Shown: positions 33,529-45,069 of the stretch, piece by piece
Numbering within the stretch: position 1 is the first letter of the stretch
How the letters are laid out: the number at the start of each line of letters is the position of its first letter
Assembly (NCBI GenBank): GCA_026873275.1
Contig: JANTUC010000004.1
Coordinates: forward strand, 2,356,001-2,420,000
DNA length: 64,000 bases
Direction: 5' to 3'
Source of the DNA: Pseudopithomyces maydicus
Lineage: Eukaryota > Ascomycota > Dothideomycetes > Pleosporales > Didymosphaeriaceae
The notes under the pieces: generated by a model
The model's input: the letters and a program-made list of their open reading frames with translations, nothing else
What the model was told of the DNA's origin: nothing
The model's database searches: none
Made by a program: the position numbers and the translations under genes

Positions 33529-34034
33529 CCTGGATGAATATTGTTCTGGAACGCTGTGTGTTATCCTAGAGACGATACCGTCGCCGCTGCGCATAGAATT
33601 TGTGTCGTTGGCGCAAAATGGGCCGGGTCATCAGTATGCCCTCGTATCAATGGAGGTTTGTACTGTTTGGAAGATTGCTGTAGTGTGATATGTGTAGGCC
33701 TCATGTGTTTGTAGTGGGGTTAGCCCCGAGCCTAAGGTGAGAGCTCTGGGCCCTGGCCCCGGGGCCCACGCGCTATCACGTGTCCACATTTTGCGTGCAT
33801 CAGCTAGGGTACGGTAGTAAAGTATTGACGAATGATGTTTTTTATATATTGTTTCAGAAAGTATACATTTGGACTTAAATCCACCCGGTTCCATGGTTTG
33901 ACCCACTAATACTGATGCCTATAAGTATATAAGCCTGGATGGACCGACTACCTTGCCACGCCATCAATTCCATCTCCCAGATTTGCATCCGCGTGACCTT
34001 ATTCACATCATTTCCCCATCGCATGCTACGCCTT
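33529..34034. other. Intergenic region
   Basis: About 0.5 kb with a GGGCCCTGGCCCCGGGGCCC palindromic stretch near 33747-33770. It serves as the promoter side of alg14. No gene. Confidence 0.5.
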
Positions 34035-35079
34035 TTACTCATCCTTGAGAACATCCAGGACTTCTCGCAGCTTCTTGGCCCACGACTGTTTTGATTCCTT
34101 TTCAATCTTCACGAGCTCTTCAAGTTGACGAGTACCGAGAGCATCAATTTTGTCATACAGCTTTTTCAAGTCTTTGGCTGATACAGGCTCTGGATGCGAG
34201 GTTTTGATGTTATGCATACTGGCAGAGAGGAATCCAGGTAGCTCCGGTTCCGGTTCCTGGAACTTGACTTTCTTGCGGACAGGCACCGGCTCAGCGTTAT
34301 CGAGGGTCGATTTGGTTCCTATCTTGTAAGCTGGCGAAGGGGATGTTGGCGACGATTTTGCAAGGAGTGGAAGCATTACGTCTGCCCCTAAGCAAGTGAC
34401 TCCGACCTCCCAGATTTCTCCAACTACTGCTTCCCATTGCTTTTCGAGGTCATTAATCTCCTCAAAACGAGCTTTGTACTCAATTGCAAAAGCGGCGAGT
34501 CTTTCTTCCAATGTCTGTTCACTGCCATCTTCATTGCTGCCCATCAACACATTGTATGAGCCGACACGCCTGAATAAAGTGGGGCTTTGAGACGAGGCAG
34601 TGGGATCAGAGGTACTGTGCGGCGTCGAAGCAGTTGCCGTGACATTGAAGTCATGCATTCGAGCGAGAAGGCGAGCGAGTGTCTCGTCAAGTCTCTTTGC
34701 AGTGTTCTCATAAAGAGTATTCCGATATTCCTGAGTTGACTCTGCTGTTCGTTAGCTGCGAGCATTTGGGACTATATGTCTTTCCGAACGAGAAGGCGCC
34801 CTGAACTATATGATTCGGATATTTCATAAGAAACACATGCTACTCACCATTGAAAGCTGCGGCAAGAGGATGCAAACCGCCAGGGCTTGTAGCTAAATTT
34901 TGCAAGGCAGGTGGATCAAAAGTCGGGGGCAGTACTTCTTTCATGGCCTTTGAATGTTTCTCGAAAATAGCTGCTGCTGACATTGGTTGCTTGGAAGGCG
35001 GTGGGATACTACTGTCGTCCTTGGGCACAGCAGTGACGTTACCAGAAGGCAAGGCCTGGTTTTGGCGTTTCTGTTCCAT
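34035..35079 (-). CDS. Coiled-coil protein of unknown function
   Basis: Exons 35079-34848 and 34741-34035 with a 106-nt intron (GTGAGT, branch GCTAAC) encode 312 aa. The acceptor region reads AACAGCAG followed by AG, a tandem acceptor; using the first CAG adds one residue without changing frame. Residues 1-75 are Pro/Ser-rich; helices follow at about 80-110 (STQEYRNTLYENTAKRLDET), 150-200 and 260-312 (LKKLYDKIDALGTRQLEELV). No membrane or signal segment is seen. The start was taken at MEQKRQN because upstream residues look like leader. The helical, modestly charged build resembles structural subunits such as kinetochore components, but I could not match it to one. Confidence 0.72.
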
Positions 35080-35399
35080 GACTACCGGCTTGGCGCAGTT
35101 GCGATGCTGTGGAAGAAGTACGAGAAAGAGGAATGGGGGAAAGGTGAAGGTGGCGAGGCCCAGCGAACGGTGTTGCACTAGGAAAGAGGCACACGTAGAA
35201 GAGGAAGCCGTACCCGACCTGGATTGTGACTTCCCAAATAACAGAGTCGCATCACAGCAAATACCATATATTCACAATCCGGCCCTCGAATTTTGTACAT
35301 AGGTGGGTGAACAGATATCATCGCTAATCTTACATCGAGTCTCTTCTCCTAGCTTCGCTGACCGGTGTGGAAGCACTGTTTTCCTCCATCATGTATCTT

Positions 35400-36036
35400 T
35401 CATTTGGGCGGCTCTTCCGCCGCTGTAAGTACGCCCTTGTCCTCCAGCATCTTCGCCAGCGAACCGTCCTGGTGCATCGTCATGAGAATATCGCATCCAC
35501 CAACAAACTCCTTGTCCACGTAAAGCTGGGGTATCGTAGGCCATTCGGAGTACTCCTTGATGCCTGCGTCGCTCTCTGTTAGCTACTTGTCGCTTTAAGG
35601 TATCCACATTGCCGTTCCGCCTTTTTACTGCAAGGCGCAAGTTTCAAAGTCGCCATCGAGCTCCACTGCGCCGACGTACCTTGCCTCAAGTCATTGTCCT
35701 CAAGCACGTTGAACGCCGTGAACTTCTCCGGATCCACACCCTGCATCCCCAAAATTTGTATGCTCGCTCGCGAGAACCCGCACTGCGGAGTCTCGGGTGT
35801 ACCCTTCATGAACAGGACCACTGGTGCTGATCCGACAGCTTTGTCAATTGCCTGGCGCATATCGTCGGAGAGGCATCGTATTTGCATAGGTGTGAGGAAT
35901 CGGGGAGCTGTGGCGGCAGAGAGAGGGTATGCTGCCCGAGTTGTGGCGCGGAAGGCCTGTTCGCGACAATCAGCTTTTGCAGCTCTGGATGTTCCAAGGG
36001 AATAATTACCGACGGAAATGCTCGTCTCGCAAACAT
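35400..36036 (-). CDS. grx5: Mitochondrial monothiol glutaredoxin Grx5
   Basis: Three exons, 36036-36010, 35956-35680 and 35563-35400, give 155 aa. Introns are 53 nt (GTAATT donor) and 116 nt (GTACGT donor, branch GCTAAC). The N-terminus is Arg/Ala/Ser-rich without acids, a mitochondrial presequence. The monothiol active site TPQCGFS has its cysteine at 68. Downstream come [15 protein letters not shown] and EFVGGCDI, which form the glutathione-binding surface. Grx5 holds a glutathione-ligated [2Fe-2S] cluster between two monomers and passes it from the Isu scaffold to target proteins. Joining the three exons restores the family sequence without gaps. Confidence 0.96.
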
Positions 36037-36380
36037 GATCGATAAATTGGGAGACTGGAATGGAAAAGGTGGAAAGGTGGGTTGGTAAACCTCCGCGTTC
36101 GCCGCAAAATGCTTAGGTAGGGTGATATGCGCCAAGACATAAGGTGATATCACTAATCGTTCATTGCACGATCTCTAAGCACACCACTGACAGCCCGTTT
36201 GAACATTGTTGAACTATATATTACGATAATATAGATAGTATCTGGAGTAACTGCAGCTCCGGTACAAGTAAAGGGGAGGTTTGAATCCTGAAATCACCAC
36301 AATCTACTGTCACATCAATACGTGAACAATTGCGCTGGCGAATATAGACAAAGGGCATCGCATGCTATGCTTTTCTCAGC
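36037..36380. other. Short intergenic region
   Basis: 344 bp between the grx5 start and the end of the MFS gene, both on the minus strand. Nothing recognisable. Confidence 0.5.
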
Positions 36381-37896
36381 TTATAGCAAATATCTATAAT
36401 CAGGATTGAGATCGCCCAGCTCCGTCTTCTCATACTCAGTCAAACCCACATCTCTCACACTCTTTTCCCTGTTGCGATTCGCCATCTTGCACATGACAAA
36501 GTATGTCACGCAGCTCAGCCCGCTTAGAGCCACAAAAGAGACGCAAATCGAATATCCTGGGATATATCTTGGCGCATCTTTATCTAAGAATGCATAGACG
36601 GATATGATCCCTCCAATGTTTCCAAATCCGATCTGCCATGCACTACCTATTGCGCGACGATGATGTCCACCCAGGTTCATGTTGAACCAGCAGACTATTA
36701 CAGGCATCGATGAAAATGCGCCCATTGCGACTAGAAAAAGTGCAGCATACTGCAGGTTGTGATTGTCGTGGACCGCGATGAGGATCGCAAAACCAGCAGC
36801 GCAGACGCAGATCGGTACGATGCAGAACATCAAACGGTGCTTCAACCTGTCCGAAAGCCAGGCAACCGCCATGGAAAACCCGAAAGCTGCTGCCCAGGGC
36901 GGTACTGAGTGCAATTGTGTCTGGATTTTGGAGTATCCATAGCTCTGAATGATGGCGGGGCTGAAATAGGCGTATCCGTACCCGGTAACGATGAGGCCAA
37001 AGTACATGATACCACCCACGAGTATCTTTGGATCCTTGAGTACATGGCCCACGTCTGAAAACTTGATGGGACGTTCGAGCGCACTGCGGCCTTGATCGAT
37101 GCGGAGCCTGGCTTGCACGAAGTGGCGTTCGTCCTCGGAGAGCCAGTTCACTTCCTCGGGGAAGCAGGGCAGGAGGAAAAACAAGAAGAAGGCAACAATG
37201 CAGGTGAGAAGGCCTTCGAGGATGAAAATCCAGCGCCAGCCTGCATAGCCGCGTATTCCGTCCATCTTGCCGATTGCACTGGCGAGAAGCCCGCCGAATG
37301 CGCCCGCCAGCGTAGTACTGGAGAAAAAGAAGCTGTATCGCTTTTGGGCCTCGCTCCTACGATACCACATCCCAATCAGATAAAAAGCTCCTGGGAACAT
37401 ACCGCACTCCATAACACCCAGGAAGAATCGCGTTGCCAGTAGCCCAGAGTAACTTTGCACCAGCCCTTGCATTATAGTGACAAATCCAAACCCAAACATG
37501 CAAATGGAGAGCCACACCCTTGGCTTCAACTTCTTCAAGATGATGTTCGAGGGAATTTCCAACAGGATGTATGGAACGAAGAAGATGACCAGCGCATTGT
37601 TGTACTGTGTTTTCACAAGATCGAGCTCTTTGGAGAGACCGAAGACATTGGCGTTCGCAATGTTGACGCGATCGAGGAAGGCAAGAAGGTACATGATACA
37701 GAGGAAGGGCACGACATGGAGGTCGATCTTGGTGACAAGCTTGCGTTCGGTGGTATGCGCTGGGCAGACAACCATCTCGGGAGGGTCATCGTAGCCTTCG
37801 TCGTTGATAGGATTGCCTGTGCAATGTCAGTCTCGGGGCGGATTACGCTGACCTCGTATCGCCTTCTTGTCGCTTACTCTCTTTGCGCGAGGACAT
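36381..37896 (-). CDS. MFS permease, anion:cation symporter (DAL5/allantoate) family
   Basis: A 19-nt first exon (37896-37878, MSSRKE) is joined over a 61-nt intron (GTAAGC, branch CTGAC, acceptor ACAG) to 37816-36381, giving 484 aa. This junction alone keeps the frame and uses good sites. Twelve membrane helices are readable, starting at VVPFLCIMYLLAFLDRVNIANA, the usual DAL5-family helix 1 with its D-R-x-N motif. The family carries organic anions such as allantoate, nicotinate, pantothenate or small peptides by proton symport; the substrate cannot be told. The C-terminal tail has TEYEKTELGDLNPDYRYLL, typical of fungal members. Confidence 0.9.
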
Positions 37897-38961
37897 GGCT
37901 GCGGGTATGTTGAGTCACCCAAAGCGGAGCTCTGCCAGGGCCTTGTCTTGACGAGGGTGTGCCTATGCTACAGGCAAGTTGAATCAGCGCTCGCGCATGG
38001 TAGAGCGCATGGTGCCTCCCATATATAAGAGGTAACATGCAGCCGGCGCAGCCCCCGAGGCCGACGTCGGTCGCTGCGGTGTCCACTTGAAAAGGAAGTT
38101 GACGAAGTTCCCCAATTAATAGAGCCAATCACATCGATGGCGGCCATACGACAGAAGGGGCCGAGGAGCTGGACGAACGTCACATTGTCCGGTCTTGACT
38201 TCGTTGGCTGGTGAGTGTGCTTTTAGAAGCACCTGAAGCCATTGGAGTTGGTGTGTGGTCACATGGGCCTGGATGTAGGTGATGGGGGGAACCAGGGCTT
38301 TGTTACCTACTTAGGTACCACATACTATTATGCTGTCAGGCAGGCATCAGCATCCTTCCTTCCTCGGTCGGCGGAGATGATGAATAAGCGTGCCCGTTCA
38401 CTAAGTTTGCAGAACCACCAGCGAACCGTGGTTGATACGAGGCCGGTGGTCGGACCGACGGCCAGGTTTTTTCTTCTCGTATGCATGCGGGCGTGCAACT
38501 GGGAGATCGATGCGATTGCGGCGGGCAGTTAGCGCCGAGAGGCCTGTGCGGCATAGAATCATGGTGATGCTCAAAGTCGCCTGTGTGGAATGAGCCTCAA
38601 CAGCCCTGCACACTGCAGGCGGCGGACGGCCGTCCATGGTTACCACACACATGACCGCAGGCTGAAGTCCACATGCGCCTTTGGATCGGCAAATGCGGCG
38701 GATGATATATCTTTCTCGCTTAGTCTAGGTCTGGTCCTGCCGGGCCACCAGCAGCGCGGGAGCCAAGTGTCAGAGCTGCACTTCCAAAACCAAACTCCCT
38801 CGACCTCGCCCTCCACTCACACTTCGCCTCACCAACCTTTCCCCTCCCCGCCGCCTCCTCAACCCTCCCGTGGACCTATGCTGCTGCCACCGACCTCGCC
38901 GGAAGTGCTCTGTGGATCGTCTTTCTCGCCCCTCTTTCAGCATCTGGTCTGCTGACCAGAA
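37897..38961. other. Divergent intergenic region
   Basis: About 1.1 kb holding the promoters of the MFS gene (minus) and the F-box-like gene (plus). Pyrimidine-rich CCTCACC/CTCCCCGCC sequence lies at 38800-38880, as often found before fungal transcription starts. No gene is seen. Confidence 0.5.
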
Positions 38962-40317
38962 ATGGTTAATTCCAAAGACTTCGCTTTCAAAGTCAACAAG
39001 CAAACCCCCGCGAACGGGTCTTTACCGCCAGCATATGGCACTGTTATTGATTGTCGTCCGGCGTACGGAAAGCGCGCGGCAAAGAATGAGAAGGAAGTCA
39101 GGTCGCGACCCGTGAGGTTGACTAGAGTTCCGGGTCCCGATGGCCTGGAGAGTAGAAAGCGCAAACGAGACTCACACCCCAAAGATGGCGAAGGCGACCA
39201 ATCTGCCACCAGGCAGGCCACCGAGGAAGGTACGGGCCCGGAAACGATCCCGGGATCCTCAGCTGGACGTCCGCCTGTTGTACGAAAACCACAGCTCCCT
39301 GCGCCCACCAAGTTTCGCAGAGGTACCGTGCTGAAACAAGAAGTCGACTTGGATTCCTGGTTCACCATCCTGAGATTTTCTGACCCAGCACAACTGCTCG
39401 AGATGCGCACCAGAATCGCCTCTTGCTACCGATTCCTAAAGAACAATCCTATGCTCTGGAAGCATAGCAGGGAATTTTATTATGACAAGACCCTACCGGA
39501 TCCTCATTCCGAACTTTCCGAGTTTCAGTATGCCGACCTGCGCCACGGACACGGCTGTATGAGTTGCCACACTAAAGCTACGCGCAAGACGTACTGGGCT
39601 TTTCTTCGGCGGTGGTGCAAAACGTGTCTCCAAACCAAAACTAAAAAAGAAAGCGACGCCTTGGATATTCTCAAGGAAGCTGGCGAAGACCATCTTATGG
39701 ATCTTTTCAAGTGTCTCCCTGTGGCAATCTTTGACTCATGGGACAATTACGTTGGCGTTGGACCTGGCAACACGCATCCCCAGAAGAATGTTTACCTAGA
39801 ACGGGATGTACGACAGCTTGTGAACGAGTATATTGTGCAACGCGATGCGAACCCTGCGACATGGCACGTTGAGTGTCGGGCGTGGATGGACGAGAAGCAG
39901 AAGGTCATTCAGGAACGCCATGACTTCGCACGGAAGATGGAATCATGGGAAGATCACGCGCGACAGTCCAAGTCGTCTGATTTCCACGAGAAGAAGACGG
40001 CACGAAAGAAATACTTCCAGGAAAAGGCAGCTGAGTTGCAACCTCCCATCTCTGAAAAGGAGTTGCAGCTGTGTCCGTCGTACCGTCGCGCTGTAGTTAT
40101 TCCCAAGATGCCCAACATGCTCTCTTGGTCTCAGCTCAAGCCAAAGGTGGAGAAAGAAGCTGCTGACCTCCGGAGGCGATGTGAAACGCCGACTCTAGAT
40201 CAACGTCGCCTTCCTGATCCGTTGGCCCTGGCTCGCGAACGAGTCCAGCATAGCCTGCCCTTCTTCTCTCAGGGTAGCTCTGGGACCAGCACACCTTCAA
40301 CCGACTCTTATTTTTAA
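38962..40317 (+). CDS. Fungal F-box-like protein with Cys motif
   Basis: Single exon, 451 aa. Residues 1-120 are basic and disordered with a KRKR nuclear-type signal. An F-box-like helical region follows at about 130-180 (WFTILRFSDPAQLLEMRTRI, SCYRFLKNNPMLWKHSREFY). Next comes the block that accompanies it in many Pezizomycotina proteins: CMSCHTKATRKTYWAFLRRW then CKTC, two CxxC pairs that could bind zinc. The second half is helical and charged. F-box proteins bring substrates to SCF ubiquitin ligases through Skp1; the substrate is unknown. The ATG at 38962 follows a pyrimidine-rich leader. Confidence 0.8.
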   Translation: MVNSKDFAFKVNKQTPANGSLPPAYGTVIDCRPAYGKRAAKNEKEVRSRPVRLTRVPGPDGLESRKRKRDSHPKDGEGDQSATRQATEEGTGPETIPGSSAGRPPVVRKPQLPAPTKFRRGTVLKQEVDLDSWFTILRFSDPAQLLEMRTRIASCYRFLKNNPMLWKHSREFYYDKTLPDPHSELSEFQYADLRHGHGCMSCHTKATRKTYWAFLRRWCKTCLQTKTKKESDALDILKEAGEDHLMDLFKCLPVAIFDSWDNYVGVGPGNTHPQKNVYLERDVRQLVNEYIVQRDANPATWHVECRAWMDEKQKVIQERHDFARKMESWEDHARQSKSSDFHEKKTARKKYFQEKAAELQPPISEKELQLCPSYRRAVVIPKMPNMLSWSQLKPKVEKEAADLRRRCETPTLDQRRLPDPLALARERVQHSLPFFSQGSSGTSTPSTDSYF

Positions 40318-41507
40318 TCAACGACACAGTCTTTTAACGAGCTCATGGCGAGATTTCTTATCCTGTTCTGATTATATTCTGCTGCATTTCGGGAGTTTGG
40401 GAGGACTTGTCGATATTTTGGAATTATGACACATGTTGTGTAGGATTTATAATACCAACATATAACAGTACACGATTGATGGGTATCATGGAATGGAGGA
40501 TGTTTCGGAGTTAGGGAATGGATATAGACGATAGCTTTTGGGTCAGGCACTGCATTAATTACTGTTTCAACTGTCGATTATGATCGTTGTGCACACTCTA
40601 TTGTGGAATTGACCACCAGCTATATATAGTTTGTTCTATATGTTCCTGTCTCCACTCATGCCGTCTGCTCTTGATAATGCAGGTGCTGTGATACGGCATC
40701 GGCATCCGGGGGTGGAGTGTTCGGCCCACTTGCCGCAAAGGTGGGCCGGTGCGTGCTGATGCCGCTCTCGGATTACACCATCAACTGGCATCTAGACGCA
40801 ATATGTAATCTCGGTACATGGAGAGTCCTGTTAGATGCAAGCATGTACAGTCGAGCAGCGTGTCGGCGACAAGTTTTAGCCAGCGTAGGGATTGTGTTTC
40901 AAAGAATGCCCTATAGGTGCCCTACCCCTCAAGCTACCATGGATCTTGTCGATCCAGTCGGGCCGTGGCCAATCACAGAAGGCGGAGTTGGCATTACAAG
41001 GAGGGGGAGAGTCCGGCGGCGAGGCTCTGCGAGAGATTCTAAAGGCGCCTTCATCCGCCACATTAGGCTGACCATGCTGCAACCTTTTGACCACCATATT
41101 CCGACCTTGTATCCCGCGGCGAGAGCCTTCGGCGAAGTAAGGCAGAGCAGTGTCATCGCGACCGCTTACGAACAGCCAGGGTTCTAGAAGAAAGCGGAGT
41201 GAACCATGGAGCTGGCCAATGGCATGGCGCGTTCCGTGGGCCCACTTCGATAACGGCCGGCTGGCTTTTCGAGAAAAGGATGGAAGTTGAGCGTGTTTGC
41301 CGCTTAGGCTCTCGGTCGCATCATTTATATCCTCGGCAATCCCTAGGCGTCGGTCCTGTCATCTTCAATTCTCGTCCCTCATTCAATCCCGCCGCCAATT
41401 GAGCTGGGAAGCTGCGATAACACCACCAACAGCTCGATTCCCGCCACTGCTCTGTCCCTTATCTCGAGAACGTCCTCACACCTCCGACTGAAACCCGAAC
41501 CGGGACA
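40318..41507. other. Intergenic region, promoter of ccp1
   Basis: About 1.2 kb. The open frames at 40717-41187 and its antisense are not family-like. No repeat was seen. Confidence 0.5.
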
Positions 41508-42688
41508 ATGGCATCTGTCTCGCGAACCTTCACCCGCGCCTTGCGCACCGCACCGTCTACCCTCCGCACCGCCTCGACGCGTTCTGCCCGCTTCGTTGCG
41601 CCACAGCAGGCCTTCCGCCAACAGTACCAGCGCCGTGGCTATGCTTCCGAGGAGCCCATCAAGGAGAAGTACGAGGGCAACCCCAGTGGCATGCTCTATG
41701 GCGCTGGTGCTCTTGTCGCCATCGCTGCCGGATACGGCGTCTACCTCATGAACCCGGAGCTGTTCGGTCAGTCCAAGAAGGCTCCTGCCGTCTTCAGCCC
41801 ACGTTTTGAGGACTACCAAGACGTGTACAACGTGATTGCGAAGAGGCTGGAGGAGCACGACGATTACGACGACGGCAGCTACGGCCCAGTCCTCCTGCGA
41901 TTGGCATGGCACGCGTCTGGAACGTGAGTATACCCCCGTTCAAATGGTAGGTATCGGTATGCTGACACATTTTTAGCTACGACAAGTTGACCGGCACCGG
42001 CGGTTCCAACGGCGCAACCATGCGCTTCGCGCCTGAGGGTGACCACGGCGCCAACGCTGGCCTGAAGGCTGCCCGTGATTTCCTCGAGCCCGTCAAAGAG
42101 AGGTTCCCTTGGATCACCTACTCCGACCTGTGGATCCTTGCAGGTGTCGCTGCCATTCAGGAGATGCAGGGCCCCAAGATCCCCTACCGCCCTGGCCGTA
42201 CCGATCGCGACGTGAGCTTCTGCACTCCCGATGGCCGTCTTCCCGATGCCTCCAAGGGCGCCTCGCACATCCGCGCCATCTTCGGCCGCATGGGCTTCGG
42301 CGACAAGGAGATGGTTGCTCTCTCTGGCGCCCACGCTCTCGGTCGCTGCCACACCGACCGCTCTGGTTTCGATGGCCCGTGGACCTTCTCTCCTACCACA
42401 TTGACCAACGACTACTACAAGTTGCTCCTCGATGAGAAGTGGGCTTGGAAGAAGTGGAATGGTCCCAAGCAGCTTGAGGATGTCAAGACCAAGAGCCTAA
42501 TGATGCTGCCCACTGATATGGAGCTTGTCAAGGACAAGGGATTCAGGCCATACACCGAGAAGTATGCCAAGGACAACGAGGCTTTCTTCAAGGACTTCTC
42601 GGAGGCTGTCACCACGCTTTTCGAGCTGGGTGTGCCGTTCACACAGGCTGAGGACCAAAGATGGGTATTCAAGAGTTCATTTGACTAA
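41508..42688 (+). CDS. ccp1: Cytochrome c peroxidase, mitochondrial
   Basis: Exons 41508-41923 and 41977-42688 with a 53-nt intron (GTGAGT, branch GCTGAC, acceptor TTAG) encode 375 aa. The N-terminus is bipartite: an Arg/Ser/Thr-rich presequence, then a hydrophobic stretch ([18 protein letters not shown]), the layout that sorts yeast Ccp1 to the intermembrane space. Catalytic residues are present: distal R131, W134 and H135 in LRLAWH, proximal H258 in [10 protein letters not shown], and W274, the electron-transfer tryptophan, with the same 16-residue spacing as yeast H175 and W191. The enzyme reduces hydrogen peroxide with electrons from cytochrome c. The C-terminus FKSSFD is normal. Confidence 0.97.
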
Positions 42689-43020
42689 GCTTTTCTTTTT
42701 TTCCGTGTTGCGTAAGAAGAAGGAGATGATATCCTGCTAGACCATGTTTAGATCTATTAGTTGCACGTATGGGTACATCGCTCAATACGACGCTGTTTTT
42801 TCTCATGTAGTAGTGCAGCTTGAGGATTTCCTCACATATTTGCATGGCGTGATTCCAGCACCATATAATACAGAACAATCTACTTCTGGTAGTCTAGTGC
42901 CGTATTGTTGCTAGTGCCAAGCATTTTCGGCGCTCGGCAAATACTGTTTGTCCGAGCGTCGCTTATCCTTCGCACACACGACTCATGCTTTTCCCCCACT
43001 CACACATCATACCAATCACG

Positions 43021-45069
43021 ATGCCGGGTGCTGCGGACGACGACGAACGCCAGCCGGTATCGCGCTGGTATGCGCGTTATGCAGGCGCTCTCAACCACAC
43101 AGTCCTGAATACGGATCGTGCTGAGTTGGCGGGCCGCTTGCGGGAGCAGGAGGTGGCAAACATGGATGCGATGGAGGAGGCTGAAGTCATGGAAGCCGAG
43201 ATTGCCCATCTCCGCCGATATGTACAGCCCGTAGTAGAAAAACTGCGGGAAGCCAGGGACGATGATATGCGGGAGCTGGAGGCGACGCTCGCCCAGATTC
43301 GTCGAGAAGACAAAAGGCCTGTTGAATCGAGAGATTCACAGGGGCCTAGTCATGATGATGAGGCTGAGCAGGATCTGCCGATACGGAGTCTGACGCCGCT
43401 GGTGTCCCCTGAGAGGGAACAGGTGTCGTCGGATGGGCTCTCGGTAGAGTATACTCTGGATGACTTCCAGAGACTCAGTCGCAACCTGGCTCAAGTCCAG
43501 CGGGAAAGTGGTGATAAGGACAGACGCCTGAGGTCCTTGAAACGGGACTTGGATCAGGAGCGCGCTCGTGGCAATGGCATTCAAGTGAATTTGAATGGCT
43601 TGCTTCAGGATGTTACGGCACTTCGTAACACGAAGCTCCAGTATGAACAGCTTCAGGCTGAACATACTGTGTTGGAGAAGCGCAACGAAGTTTTGGCCCA
43701 AGAGGTCTCGGAACTGAAGCGCAGTGGGGGAGGCATCGGAGTCGTGGACGCATTGCGTGACGACGTCGATGTTCTGGAGCGTGAAATCGAACGTGTTCGG
43801 ACCCAGCGGAAAACCGCCATTACGGAAAGGGAAAAAGCAGAAGATCTGCTAGATGACGAAATCCGTAAGGTGCGCCGGCTAACGCGGGATCTCGAGGCGG
43901 CAAAGAATACGGTAGAAGAAAAAGACCGTGCGCTTTCTTTGGCGAATAAAGGTGCCGAAGAGCGGGAGAAGCAAGCCGCTAGCAGCGAGTGGAAGCGCTT
44001 GTACCATGATCAAGTAGAAAAGCTTGACGCCCTCAAGACAGAGAGGGACTTGCTTTCGAAAGAGAAGGGGGAGGAGAAGGAACTCCACGTGTACTGGGAG
44101 AAGAAGTACAACGAGGTGGTCGGCACCCCCCACCCGGACGCGGAATCGTGGAAAGGCAAATACGAGGCCATTGTACGAGAGGCGTGGGAGACGAAATGCA
44201 AAACCGCCTTGAGCGAACTTGCAAAATTGCAGGCTCGCCATGAGGAGGAGAAGACCGGTCGCCAGAATGCTGAGAAGCAAGCTGGAGAAGAGCTGGAAAC
44301 TTTGCGACATCAGGTGGGCCTGGGTTCCGAAATATCGTGCAAGGCCTACGATGACGTGGGCCAGATCTTGGCTGGTCTCGACCCGAGCTACCAGGCCAAC
44401 CCAGCCGAAAAGTTGTCCATAAGGTTAGTCACTGACAGACTAGACCATTTGGCGACTGCGGTCAAGGACGTCAGCGAGGCGAAAGCTGATGCTGAAAAGA
44501 GAATCGACTCGGGCGAAAAGGTTTTGAGAAACTGGCTCGAGGACGGTACAGAGGAGACACGACTGAGACGTGAACAGCTCGGTCTTGAACAGATCCTAGC
44601 GGAACTGGACGAGGTGTTACTGATCGGTCAAGGAAATTTTCTAAAGACGTCTCATGATGCTTTCATGAACATCTATAGGATTTTAGGATGTATTAAGGGT
44701 ATAGAAGACCCTGTCTTCGACCAGGCTGGGTTCCAGAAATGGATGGAAGCCCGCGAGGACGATATAAGGGACATTCGGAACAAGTGGATCGCCATGCACC
44801 AGACCGAGCGCGAAGGCGTTGGCAGGAGCATGGTGGACGATCTTGGGCTGAAATCGTGCCTGGATGAGCTGGATCAACGGGACGGTGCCCTATCCAGTTT
44901 GAGGGATGCTATGGTCAAGTACCATGAGCGTGTGGAGGGGAAGCTTGAGGCCTGGGACACTTCCTATGCTGCTTTGGCCCAAGAGATGCGCCGAAAGGTG
45001 AGCTTTTGGAAAGGCAAATCGGAAGAACTGGAAGGACTTGTCCGTTCCATGTCAGAGGCCTCTCTTTAG
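43021..45069 (+). CDS. Long coiled-coil protein of unknown function
   Basis: Single exon, 682 aa from ATG 43021; a further in-frame ATG lies at 42985, but the intervening residues look like leader. Almost the whole protein is charged heptad-like helix (AEVMEAEIAHLRRYV, LRDDVDVLEREIERVRTQRK), with a short break near residues 110-140 (LPIRSLTPLVSPERE) and a helical tail after about 450. There is no membrane segment or enzymatic motif. I cannot place it in a family; SMC- or golgin-like appearance can arise from composition alone. It is the first gene of the unusual 43-62 kb block, 332 bp downstream of ccp1. Confidence 0.7.
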   Translation: MPGAADDDERQPVSRWYARYAGALNHTVLNTDRAELAGRLREQEVANMDAMEEAEVMEAEIAHLRRYVQPVVEKLREARDDDMRELEATLAQIRREDKRPVESRDSQGPSHDDEAEQDLPIRSLTPLVSPEREQVSSDGLSVEYTLDDFQRLSRNLAQVQRESGDKDRRLRSLKRDLDQERARGNGIQVNLNGLLQDVTALRNTKLQYEQLQAEHTVLEKRNEVLAQEVSELKRSGGGIGVVDALRDDVDVLEREIERVRTQRKTAITEREKAEDLLDDEIRKVRRLTRDLEAAKNTVEEKDRALSLANKGAEEREKQAASSEWKRLYHDQVEKLDALKTERDLLSKEKGEEKELHVYWEKKYNEVVGTPHPDAESWKGKYEAIVREAWETKCKTALSELAKLQARHEEEKTGRQNAEKQAGEELETLRHQVGLGSEISCKAYDDVGQILAGLDPSYQANPAEKLSIRLVTDRLDHLATAVKDVSEAKADAEKRIDSGEKVLRNWLEDGTEETRLRREQLGLEQILAELDEVLLIGQGNFLKTSHDAFMNIYRILGCIKGIEDPVFDQAGFQKWMEAREDDIRDIRNKWIAMHQTEREGVGRSMVDDLGLKSCLDELDQRDGALSSLRDAMVKYHERVEGKLEAWDTSYAALAQEMRRKVSFWKGKSEELEGLVRSMSEASL

